Below are positions 25,016 through 37,286 of a stretch of 64,000 bases of DNA, piece by piece (position 1 is the stretch's first letter; each line of letters begins with the position of its first letter). Source of the stretch: Letharia columbiana (taxonomy: Eukaryota; Ascomycota; Lecanoromycetes; Lecanorales; Parmeliaceae); NCBI RefSeq assembly GCF_014066305.1, contig NW_023501041.1, positions 682,001 through 746,000 on the forward strand, read 5' to 3'. The position numbers and the translations under genes are program-made. The notes below the pieces were generated by a model. That model worked only from the letters and a program-made list of their open reading frames with translations, was not told where the DNA came from and did not search any database.

Positions 25016-27146
25016 TAATATAAGTTCGAAATCTTAGCGGGATATTTCACGATATAATATATTTATAATATCATATTATGGAATAATATATATATGAGAT
25101 ATATCGATTGAGATTTCTATATTTATAGAATAATTCGACTAAGATATATAGAATATATTTATTCTTCTTTATTAAGAGAGAGGGAATATAAAGAATAATC
25201 TAATATAGCTATTTATCTTCTTATTAATAGTAATAATTAGAATAATAATTAGAACTATAAGCGTCTCTATTCTTCTTCTTAAAATTATAATATAAAAGAA
25301 TATTCTGAATTTTAAATCTTTAAATATTATAAGAATAAAATTCTATAATTATCTTTATTTATATATTTATCTTAACGCGTTAAATAAGCTTAATAAACTT
25401 TATATTCGTCTTTCTCTTAAATCCTCCGCTACTCTTCTATTCTACTCTATCGCGATTCTTTTAAATTTTCTAAGTTTATCTTTATCTAATTAAACTTATT
25501 AATTATTTATAAATAAATTCGCTTTCTAAATTATTTTAAATCTCTTTTTTAAGACTAGATCTATTATTACTAACTCTCTCTAACTATAAATCTATCGATT
25601 ACCCCTCTATATATTATAGAAGTATTAATAATATATCTTAATAAACTTATAAATATTAGACTTATCGAAATACTTTTTGTAAGCTTATTATCTTTATTAA
25701 TATAATTATTATAATTATTAATTAAATTTTTATATAAAGTATTATTAGCTCTTTTAATCTAATCTAATATACTAAGATCTTCTTTAAAATTAAATTTAAC
25801 TTATTTAAATTTATTTTCTTAATACTTTATATAAAGAATTATTATTAAAGTACGAAATATCGCTAATAAATAATACTTTTAAGTATTATAATATCTTTTA
25901 ATTATTAAAAAGTATCGCTTATATATAATAGCCCCCCGCGAGAAAATAAAGAATATTATAAGCTATTTAAGTAATTATAACGTATTTAAACTTTAATTTC
26001 TTTTATTATTTTAAAATCGAAAGATTCGCTAAATTATTAAAAGAAGCTTTATAAAGATTAAAGATAAGATTATAATTAGAATAATAATTAGAAGATTTAT
26101 TATTTCGTTTATATTACTAAAGCTAATTATATCTATTCTTATTATTTAAATTCTTAACTTCGAATTCTATTACTTAATCGAGTATATTTTTATTTAATTA
26201 ATTTATTCGCTTAGCTCTTTATAATTAACTACTTATATTAATATTTTAATAATTGTAGAATATTCTTTTAAGCGCTTTTTAGTAGATCTTCGTCTATAAC
26301 TTCTTCTTAATATTAATCTTTTAATTTAATTTCTTTAATTTTATATTATTATAATTTAAATATAAAAGCGTAGCTTATTTATATAAATAGTTTAAATCTA
26401 ATTAAGTTTAATTATAGTAGATAGTTAATTTCTCGCGAGCCGTTTTAAAAGTTTTAAAAAGTTCTTTTTTCTAAGAAACTCTCTTTCTTCTTAATTTTCT
26501 AAGCTTTTTATCTATATAATTAAATAGATAATTATAAATATTAAAGATATAATAAATTATAATCTTCTTTTCTCTATTTATTAATTTTATAAATTTATAA
26601 AAAGATCTAATAAGCTAAATTAAATATTAAATCTATTAGAAATTAATTAAAAATTATTTAAACGTCTAAACTATAATTTCTATTTATAATTATTTTTTAT
26701 TACTTAATCTTAAGTAGATAATTAATCTATTTTTTAAAAAAGTATATAATATTAATACGAAGAAGTAAAACGCGAATTAATATCTAATAAATTAAATTCT
26801 AGCGAATTTTAATATTCTAAAAAAGCTTAAAAAAGTATTTCTAATAATATTACTTCTTTTTAGAAGGTTAATATTTATCTAATATTAAAATATTCTTATT
26901 TTAAAGTTATTTAGCTTATAGTATAAAAAAATCTCTTTACGCTAGCTACTAGCATTAATATATATAATAATTTTTTAAATCTTAATATAATTAATAATAT
27001 AATAATTAGAATAATAATAAGAAATATTATATCTTTATTAGAGTTATCGATAGATTAATTATACTTATTTAAACTTAATTCTTATCTTCTTTATTACTCT
27101 AGCTTTTCTAGAATTTCTTATTTATTAAAATAACTCTAATATTATT

Positions 27147-28076
27147 AGGAAGTTGGTAAGGTTATTGAATAATATGGATATTGATATAGAGAATATATTA
27201 TAGATAATTTAAGAATTTACATTCTCTAATATTAAGTAGGGATTATTGGGTATTATCCCACAATAAATGGTATATAATTATATTATCGAAGGGTATATGT
27301 ATGGGTATCTATTAATTTATTTTATATTTAAATAAGTAATAGTAATCTTATATTTATCACATTCTGTTAACGGCTCATCTATCTACCCCCATTCGATATA
27401 CTACCATGTTACCATACCATTGGACTATTATCTACCACTACCATGGCTCTACTATCATGACTATCATTACCTATTCCTCAGTGAAAGTGGCCCCCCCGCA
27501 TCCCCCCCCCTTTTTTAGGTTTTGGGAGAATCCCAATCCGTCTTCTCCCACATCACATACCTGATATTTAATTGCCGCCACTACCATGGCTATCACTATT
27601 TATTATTCAAATAGCCTACTATCATATGTAGCATGGTAGTGCCAGCCATGGTAGTGCCAGATAGCAGTAGCCATGGTAGTGCCAGCCATGGTAGTGCCAG
27701 CCATGGTAGTGCCAGCCATGGTAGTGCCAGATGGTAGTGCCAGCCATGGTAGTGCCAGCCATGGTAGTGCCAGCCATGGTAGTGCCAGCCATGGTAGTGC
27801 CAGCCATGGTAGTAGTAGCCATGGTTGTTGGCCAGAATGATGACCAGAATAGCTACTTATACTTCTAAATATCGAAATCCCAACCGGGATATCCCATACA
27901 TATACCATACCATGGTATGATACCACAGATATACCATACCGTGTATATCCCCCAAGATCCCGAACCCATACCAGAAAAATGGAATGGTATCCGACCTACC
28001 CCTACCCTACCCGGGTACGTATGGTATTATCATTGGTATGGAATATTCCATGGAATATACCATCTTTTCTGGTGTA
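27147..28076 (+). mobile_element. Un-RIPped E1-related insert inside the right E1 copy
   Basis: A 930-bp island rich in intact CpA/TpG. Its right 240 bp (27836-28076) is the unmutated form of the E1 terminus, ending CATCTTTTCTGGTGTA. Its left 100-200 bp resembles E1 interior sequence that resumes at 28077, giving a roughly 105-bp direct duplication at the borders; AATATTAT occurs at both borders. Between them lie C-runs, CATGG-rich DNA and a 15-bp minisatellite. It is either a late insertion of an internally deleted E1 derivative or a mis-joined copy. Confidence 0.6.
27631..27825 (+). repeat. 15-bp minisatellite, GCCATGGTAGTGCCA
   Basis: About a dozen head-to-tail copies of GGTAGTGCCAGCCAT, with two short disruptions (ATAGCAGTAG near 27661 and a missing CC near 27731). 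The unit contains the palindrome CCATGG. The long minus-strand frames here translate only the repeat (Trp/His/Tyr-rich or Thr/Met/Ala-rich) and are not genes. There are no unique spacers, so it is not a CRISPR array. Confidence 0.95.
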
Positions 28077-28987
28077 AATATTATCTAGAAGTTCTTTTAA
28101 GACTAATTAAATAATATACGTTATATAGAAAATATATTATAAATAATTTAAAAACTTAAATTCTTTAATATTAAGCGGATTATCTACTACGAAAATAAAA
28201 AGATAAATAATTAAATTATTAAAGAGTATATTATTATTACTAGCGTTATTAATTATAAGTCTAAATATATAAAATTAAATCTTATATTTTATAAGAATTA
28301 AATTAATAATACTTATAAGTTTCTAGCTAGTATATTTATCTTCGATATATTTAAAACTTATAAAAATTTTATACTATTACTAGTTAATATTAATAAAAAA
28401 ATTAAAATTATTATAAATAATTAACGATTATAAGATAATTAATAATTTAAAATTAGAGAGACTTTTAGTATTATTAACTAGTAAATTCTTTAATAGTTCT
28501 ATCTCTAGCTCTATAGCTTTTCTTATTAGTTAATTCTTTATAATAAATATTAATTTTAATTATATATTAAGATCGAGATAGTATAAAAGTCGTAATATCT
28601 TAGAATTATTAGTAATTATAAATAAAATATCGATATTTATAATCTAGCGATAAAATTATTTTAAGAAGTCTTTGTATATAAACTTTTAACTTTCTAATAT
28701 TATAAAAAAATCTTAATATTATTTTTTCTAGAGTAAATAGTAAATTAGATATTCTATTTATTATTTTATTTATTAATAATCTATATCATCTAATTTAGAA
28801 ATATATCTAATTTTTATAATTATCGACTAAATTCGTTTATTATAAACTACTTAAATTAGATTTCTTAATATATTTCTTAAACTTAATATATACTATTATA
28901 TCGCTTATTTTATAATCTATAAATAAATAAATTAAAATCTTATTATAGTAATAATAAATAATATATTTATTAAATTAAAGTTTCCCA

Positions 28988-31747
28988 TGAATTTTCAAAT
29001 TTATGGAGTTTTGATAAATTTTCTAATAGTCTATTAGATTTAAAGGAGTTCTATATAGTTTCCAAGTCAAATGGAATTTTAGCCCTAGCCCTAAGTCAAA
29101 TCGAACTCTGATCGCTTACTGTGCGTTTTTGACCCCTTTACTCTATAAAAGCACTTTTTTATATGTATAGATATATATATATAAAGAGAGGCGCGCTAAG
29201 GCCTAATTAGGAAGGTATATTAAGTGTAGAGGATTAATCCGTAATAATTGCCTATAAAAAAATAGAGAAAGGCCATGTCTTTATGATAAGAAGTATCGAA
29301 ATATCGGAAAGAAATAAAGATAACGTGCTAGTTAGTGGTGTGAATCCCACAATATCTTCTGCCGCAGTGAAATTTTTCGAATAATGAAATAGCTGTCGAG
29401 CAGACATCGGACGATTTCAATTTGTCTAAATATGTATCGTCCGATGTTCCTTCTGCAGAGATGCTGTATCCTCTGACGTAGGTGATATACTATATTAATG
29501 CAGTGGGGATGATAGGCTAAGTTGTAGTGGTGTTCTCCGCTTGCTGAGTGATGATTTGATATGGAACCGTGGAGAGTATATAACGTGGGATCTTGGAGAG
29601 CTGAGCCGTGTTCTTGACGATGGTGGCCTTGTTACCGCTTGGTTTCTCCGCAGTGTTCTCGCATATGCCTGTTATAGTTCCTTCTCTTTCTCCTCCTCTT
29701 TTAGAGTATTTAAAATAGGGGGCTTGGTTGGGGGGTTAATGAGGGAAAAAAAAATAAAAAGGGGGATTTTGGAAAGGTGAGCCTTTTTTTTTTGATGGTG
29801 GTTTTTTTTGTTCTCCGTAGTGTTCTCCGCATTTGCCTGTTGTAGTTCCTCCTCTTACTCCTTAATGTGCAGTGGGGATGATAGGCTAAGTTGCAGTGGT
29901 GTTCTCCGCTTGCTGAGTGATGATTGGATGGGGAATGGCCAAGTTGTAGTGGTGTTCTTCGCTTGTTGGGAATTAATTTAAAATAAAAAAGGGGAAAAAA
30001 AAAAAAATGGGGATTTGAGAGCTAAGCCGTGTTCTTGGTGCTGGGGGCCTTGTTGCCGCTTGGTTTCTCCGCAGTTTCTCCTAGTGTTCTCCGCAGTGTT
30101 CTCCGCATTTGCCTGTTGTAGTTCCTCCTTTTACTCCCTTAATGCAGTGGGGATAACAGGCCAAGTTACAGTGGTGTTCTCCGCTTCTGAGTGATAATTT
30201 GATGTGGAATGTGGAGAGTATATGTCGTGAGATCTTGGAGAGCTGAGCCGTGTTCTTGGTGCTGGGGGCCTTGTTGCCGCTTGGTTTCTCCGCAGTGTTC
30301 TCCGCATTTGCCTGTTGTAGTTCCTCCTCTTGCTTCTCAATGTAGTGGGGATGACAGGCCAAGTTGCAGTGGGTTCTCCGCTTGCTGAGTGATGATTTGA
30401 TGTGGAACGGCTAAGTTGTAGTGGTGTTCTCCGCTTGCTGAGTGATGATTTGATGTGGAACCGTGGAGAGTATATGACGTGGGATCTTGGAGAGCTGAGC
30501 TGTGTTCTTGACGATGGTGGCCTTGTTACCGCTTGGTTTCTCCGCAGTGTTCTCCGCATTTGCCTGTTGTAGTTCCTCCTCTTACTCTCAAGTGGGGATG
30601 CGAGGGTATAGGGCAAATTAAGTGGTGTTCTCCGCTTGCTGAGTGATAATTTGATGTGGAATCGTGGAGAGCATATGACGTGGGATCTTGGAGAGCTGAG
30701 CCTGTTCTTAATGCTGGGGGCCTTGTTGTTACTTGGTTTCTCCGCAGTGTTCTCCATATTCGCCTGCTGTAGTGATTTCTCTTGCACTGGCTGAGTAGAT
30801 TAATGTAAGACCGTGGAGAGTAAGCCTGTTGTGTCACTGCTGCTGATGACTGTCTCCCGCAATGTTCTCCGCAATATTCTCCACATTCGCCTGTTGTAGA
30901 TCCTCCTCTTATGTTTAACTGAGTGCGAGGGTACCGAGGGTAAATGTGTTTATATTGGTGGAATTGGTAGAATTGATAGAATTGGTAGAATTGGTAGAAT
31001 TAATAGAATAGTGGAAGAAGAATGGTTACATAAATAGGTGGAAGGATTATTATTCGATCCCGGACGCGTTTAATATAATTATAATATTTGAATATTAGTT
31101 TAATTTATCTATAGCTGGCTTAGGAGGAGTATATAGGGGAGGACGTATCCGTTTAGGCTCTTTTTAAGGGTTTTTTAACGCGTTTATAAGCAGTAGTAGA
31201 TAGCTGTTAGGCTCGCTTGCGGCCTCGATTACTAGTAGTAGCGGATTTATCGAGGGATAGCCTAGGGGCGTTAGTAAGGGGCTCCTAATTGGGCGAGGGG
31301 TATCGAAGATAATTATATTTATATTGATGAAATTAGTAGAATTAGTAGAATTAATAGAATTAATAGAATTAATAGAATAGTAAAAGAATAATAAATAGGT
31401 GGAAGGATTATTATTCGATCTCGGACGCGTCTGGTATAACTATCATAACTACTATATTTAAATATTAATTTAATTCATTAATAGTAGGCTAAACTTTATT
31501 ATTTTTATAGCGTTAGAAAGCGCATACTAAGCTCTATAATTTACGAAATTATAAAGTAATAGCATTTATAGAGAGCTAGTATTCGTAGAGAGCTAGTTAT
31601 TTTAGAGGGGAAGACTTCTATATATAGATTTTTATAGATTTTTAATAGTTACGAATGTTAATTTATTTACCCGCGATATCTATAATTAAAAAGCGTAGAT
31701 CTAACGAATTAATAATTAACTATATATATAAATTCAAGGTTTTCTAG
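28988..31747 (-). mobile_element. E2 right copy (inverted), weakly mutated
   Basis: Minus-strand order is: start at 31747 (CTAGAAAACCTTGAATTT), L1 region to about 31100, a second copy of the GAATTGGTAGAATT simple repeat with the GATCCCGGACGCG block (30950-31090), tandem array (30930-29480), and 3' part ending at 28988 (CATGGGAAACTT). Most of 28988-31300 keeps CpA/TpG, in contrast to the left copy. It interrupts E1 at the position equivalent to about 18560-18660 in the left copy. No complete coding frame was recognised. Confidence 0.65.
29480..30930 (-). repeat. Un-RIPped tandem array of E2, about seven units of 120-255 bp
   Basis: Units contain, on the plus strand, TTCTCCGCAGTGTTCTCCGCA then CCTGTTGTAGTTCCTCC, and GTGGTGTTCTCCGCTTGCTGAG; they recur near 29646, 29810, 30064, 30285, 30537, 30738 and 30860. 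One minus-strand frame reads EELQQANAENTAEKPSGNKA, protein-like, but unit lengths are not always multiples of three, so frames shift between units and give patchwork ORFs (30081-30362, 30131-30787, 30526-30837). I do not call a gene. Two units (29740-29800, 29970-30010) carry G- and A-homopolymer stretches that look like consensus errors. Confidence 0.75.
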
Positions 31748-34341
31748 TTTAGCTTTATCTTATTCTATTATATATACTAATACTATCTTTATTTATTATT
31801 ATATTTTTTATTTTTTATTATTAATATTAAAAAGAAAATAAGATTTATTACTATCTTTATATTAAAATATACTTATTAATATCTTATATTAAATATTATT
31901 AATTAAGAAAGTTAAGCTTACGCTAAATAAAGATTTAATTAATATCTTAAAATTAAGACGTTTAAAGAGAAATTAAAAGAGATATATAAACGAATAAAAT
32001 ATTAGAAATAAAATAAAATTAATATTTAATATATAAATTCTATCTTCTCGCTATAATAGAAACTTATATTACTTTAATAATATATCGCTATATTATTTTC
32101 GATATTTTAAATTAAAGATTAATTTTTTCTAATTAATATTATAATTAATAATTATATATTTAAGAGTATATAATAATATTAATATAGAATTAATATTTAA
32201 TTTAATTAATTTAAAACTCTAATTAATCTAGTTATTAACGCTTCTCTATTTAATATAATATATACTTTATTCGCTTTAATACTAGTACTTATTTATTATT
32301 ATACTATTTTAATTATTAGAATTAGAGATTATATCTATTTAATTAATATTCTTTATCGCTAGCTATATTAATAAAAATATATATTAATATCTTAAAACTA
32401 TTAAATAAATTTTATTAGATATTAATATAGAATTAGAATCTAATTTAGACGCTTTAATAATTTAATTAGTTAGACTAATTACTATCTAAATCTTCTATAT
32501 ATAAAAATTAAACCTTTTATCGCGTTAAAACTATTTTTAAATATTAAAACCTTTTTTATTAATATAACTTTCTTCTATTCGAGTAATATTATAATATCTT
32601 TTACTTAAATATTAAAATATTAAAATATTATATTCTTCGCTTTTAATTAGATAATATCGTTTTTAAGTCGATATCTTTAATCTTATAAAAATAATAATTT
32701 ATTCGTTATAGGCGAAGGCGAAAAAGAAATAATATCTTTTTCTATCTTTATAATAGAAGAAGAGAAGAGAGTAAGTAAATTAATTATAAGTTATAAATAA
32801 CTTAATATTTAAGAATAATAAATTAATAAAGTTATAATATTAAAATAAAGAGCTTTTTTTATAATTAATAAATATAAGATTAAATAGAAATTAATTAGAT
32901 TAATAAGATTATTTTTAGTAGATATACCGCGTATATAAAGAATATTAGAATATACGAAATATAGAAGAAAGCGTATATATATAGCTATAAATATTTAAAG
33001 TATATTTAAAATATAGAAAGAAGCGCTTATATATAGCTTTATGATATATATTAATAAAAAAGAAATCGACCTTTTTTTCTAATTAGCTTTCTAATTAATA
33101 TTTAAACTTAATTTATCTTTAAATAATATTTTATTTTAATAAGATTTTAATTATATAATATTAATTAGCTCGATAACGAATATTTAATATTATTCTTTTC
33201 TAATCCACCCTCTTCTTTCTTAAAAATTCTTTTTATTATTATAATAATTATATTATAATACACTTATTTATTATAATATTATTTATATCTAAAGAAAATA
33301 AAATTATTTTTCTTATATTTTATAGTTAAATTAGATTAATAATATTATTTTTATAAAATAAGTATATATTTAATAGCGCTATATCTCTTAATACGATAAT
33401 TAATTATAATATTAAATATAATTCGTTAATATATAATATTATTATTTATTAAAGCTATTAACTCGATAGTTATAAAAGTTTAAATTTTTTTAATAATTTA
33501 TTAACTACTAATCTAGATCTATTTAAATTATCGAAATAAAATAAAGATAAGACTTCGCGAAGATAGAAATTAGAAGATTATATATAAAGTTTAAAAAGTA
33601 TAATTATAAATAAGAAAAGTATATAATTATATTAATTATATATATCTAAATCGAGTAATAAGTTAATTATATACGCTAATTATATTATTACTAATTAAAC
33701 TTTAAAGTCTATATATTAAAAAAAATCCGCGAATTATAGAAGTTAATAAATTTAATTATTTTTTAAATCGTATTCGCTTAAGTAATAAAGAAGATCTTAA
33801 TTTATATAGCTTTAAATTCGATTAATTTACTTTAAATTTAAATCTCTATATTAATTATACTTTAAGAAGTTATAAAGATAAAATTAGCGAGCGATTTTAA
33901 TAATATAAATTATTCTCTAATAATTATAAATAAATAAAGTTATTAACTAATATCTAGCGGCTTAATTATATATATTTTATATAAAAAGAATTATTTTATA
34001 ATTAAAAGATATATAGCTTTTTAGATAATTACGATAAGATATAAGTTTATAAATAATAATATAATATTATTAAAGTCTAGACGTAGTTTTTATAAAAAGA
34101 AAATATATAATAAATAAAAGAAAAACTATTTTAAGTTAAGAATAAGATATTCTAATTATTATTTTACTTATTACGCTTAAATAATAATATTTAACTATTA
34201 TATTTAATCTAATAACTTTATATATTTTATATTTATAGAATAAAACTTTTTAAATTAATTTAAATATAGATATATATCTATAAAAATATTACTACTCTAA
34301 TAAAAGAGGCTTTTTATTTTAAAATCTATATTAAATTAAAG

Positions 34342-34710
34342 ATTATATTTCTATATCTAATAGCTTTAATTTCTATAGTTATTATTAATATCGCGACTAA
34401 ATTTATATAGTAATAGTATGTCTTTCTTATTAATAGATATTTCTATATTTAATAGCTTTAGTTTCTATAGTTACTATTAATATCGCGATTAAATTCGTAT
34501 AATAATGTATATCTTTCTTTTGCGGGTATCTCTATATTTAATAACTTTATTTTTATAGTTATTACTAATATCGCGATTAAATTTATATAGTAATAATATA
34601 TTTTTCTTATTAATAGATATTCTTATATTCGATAACTTTAGTTTTTATAGTTATTATTAATATCGCAATTAAATTTATATAGTAATAATATATCTTTCTT
34701 ATTAATAAGT
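34342..34710 (+). repeat. Four tandem copies of a 91-bp unit within right E1
   Basis: Units of 89-92 bp contain ATAG(C/T)TTTA(G/A)TTTCTATAGTTA...ATATCGCGA(C/T)TAAATT...TCTTTCTTATTAATAGATAT. The left E1 copy has a single unit (about 15875-15965, inverted), so the amplification happened in the right copy only. Confidence 0.8.
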
Positions 34711-37135
34711 ATATTAATAATTATAAATAGTTAAAATATAATAGAAAAATAGTAGATAACTTTTAATAATATTCGATTTTGATTTTATAGTTCTTCTTTA
34801 TCTTATCTAGAAATAAAAATATTTATATTTAAAATTTAAAATAAGTAAATTCTAATATATAGTTAATAAATATCTAGATATAAATCTTCTAATACTTCTC
34901 GCTAAGCGTTTAACGCTTAAAAAAAGAATATTAATCTTTAATTACGCTTATATAAATCTTTTAAAAAAAATTATATATTAATAAAAAGTCTTAATTTATA
35001 TTAATTATAATTAGAAAAATAATTATAAAGATAATTTTAAATATAATTAGATATTTAAATTATAAGACTTATTATTAGCTAGTAAATAAAAAATTAGATT
35101 CTATTAATTATTCTATTTAATATCTTATTTATTATAAAAATATAAAATTATCTTTTAAAAGCGAATTTTTAAAGATAATAATCGAATAATATAATATATA
35201 TATAATATAAAATTTTACGAACTACGCGCTAAAAGAGAAACTTTAAAATTATAAGATTAATTAAAATTTAATAGCGATAAATCTCGCGTAAAGCTTAAGC
35301 TATAGCTCGCGTTAATTATATATAATAAGAATAATAATAATTAAAAAAATATACTATCTAATTTCTATTAATATTTTAATATTATTAAAATAAAGATAAT
35401 ATCTATTAAAGCGGCGGCGATATCTATTAAAGCGATAGCGGTATTTATTAAAATAGCGGTAATATCTAATAAACGCTTTATTATAACACTCTTAAATAGA
35501 TTATTATCGCGTATAATCTAAAATAATATTAACTTTTTCGAAAAGCTATTAATAATAAATTAAATATATATTAATTAAGCTCTTTATGTAATCTATCTAT
35601 ATATTAATTTAAAATTATTAAAAAATAAAAAATAAATATATAACTTAATATCTACGTTATACTTTAAATATTATTATAATAATATTAAATTATTTAAATA
35701 GAAGTTTAATATATAAAGAAGATAGTCTTATAATAAGAAGAATTAATATAAAAAAGAAAGTTTTAGAAAAGAGAGAAAGCTTAGATATCTATCGCGTATA
35801 CTAAATATTTAAATTATTTTATATTATCTAACTTAATTTAAGTATTAATAGATAATATATTTTCTCTCTAATTTTAAAGATTTAAATTTAAATAAATTAT
35901 ATTTATTAAACGTTATTATTTAATACAATTTTATTTACTTCTATAATATTTATAATTATTATTATAATCTATATAAATTAAAAGATAAGATATCTAAAAG
36001 AGCGAGTTAATAAATAATTATCTTTATCTAATTTAATTAAAATAAAACTATTATAATTTATTAAAATTTTCGCGTATTTTTTTTTTATATTTTTTTTTAT
36101 ATAAATAATTATTCTTTTAATTTAAACTTTATAATTAAAATAGAAGATATTAAATCTAATAATTTATTATAATAAATATTAAATATTAATAATAATAACG
36201 ATATTAAAGAATTTTAATATAAATTAATTAAATAGCGATTAAGCTCTTAACTAAAATAAAAAATAAAGAATAAACTTAATAAAAATAAAAATATTAAGAA
36301 ATCGCGATAGCGAATAAATATATTTATATTTAAGAAGAAATTAATTAAAAAAGTAAAGAAAGTTAATATTTTAGTTATTAACTATATTATAGACTTTATA
36401 GTCTATAATAAGTATAAAGCTAGATATATTAATATATCGTAATTAAAATAGAAGTAAGCTCTTAAGAAAATTAGATAAAATATAATAGATAAGCGATAAA
36501 TAGCTTCTAATTCTAGTTATTATTTTAATAGACTTATATTTTAATAATATTATATAAAAAAAATACGCGAGCGTAATTTAAAGAAAGTCTAGAGTTTTAC
36601 TTTTCGCGTAAATTATTATATATATAAATAAAGATAAAAGTTTAGATTATAAGAATATAGATAATATTAAAGCTAAATAAGATATAAGTATTAAAAATAA
36701 TCTTATTATACGCGCTAATAATTAAATAAACTTTATCTTTTAAATTATTTAAAAGCGCGATATAGAATTTAATAATAAGCTTTATCGTAGCTTAAATATA
36801 AAAGTATTAACGCGTTAGCTAATAAGTATTAAGCTATTATAAAAATCTTAAGATATTAAATATAATTATATCTAAAAAATAAAATTATAAATTTTTATTA
36901 ATACGTAATTAATTTAATATATAATAATAAAAAGTTTATTACGAAAATTACGCTATTTAAATTAATACTTTAATCTTAATTATTACTTTTACTATTATAT
37001 AAATAATATAAAGCTATCTTTTATTCGAGTATATCTAATTCTTAATTTTAATTATTATTATAAATATTATTAATTTATTCTAGAATTATTAAATCTACTT
37101 TTATATACTTTTTATATTTTATCTTTTTTTTTTAA

Positions 37136-37286
37136 TACTCGTAGTATTTAGAAGTAAGTATCTCGCTTAATAGCGTCGAAAGAGTTAATTAATCAAATTA
37201 CGCTTTCGTAGTAAACTAAATAGTTTAATTAATTAATTCTCTCCGCGCTTTTAAGCGAGGTAGCTTACTTCTAAATACTACGAGTA
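37136..37286. mobile_element. MITE, 151 bp, 21-bp perfect TIRs, TA target duplication
   Basis: Perfect inverted repeats 37138-37158 and 37264-37284 start CTCGTAGTATTTAGAAGTA, with further similarity inward (CTCGCTTAA). TA lies at both edges (37136-37137 and 37285-37286). The left E1 copy carries the empty site at about 13262-13280, where the flanks AATCGCTAT and the A-run are nearly adjacent. Type and target fit a Tc1/mariner-derived MITE. Confidence 0.85.

Noticed and set aside
27631..27825. Regular short repeats suggestive of a CRISPR array
   Set aside because: The repeats are directly adjacent without unique spacers, and the organism is a fungus.
27603..27926. Minus-strand frames of 66-107 codons rich in Trp/His/Tyr or Thr/Met/Ala
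   Set aside because: Pure translation of the 15-bp minisatellite; the unit is a multiple of three so no stop arises.
30131..30787. 218-codon minus-strand frame
   Set aside because: Runs through several units of the E2 tandem array, changing frame relative to the unit each time; not one conserved protein.
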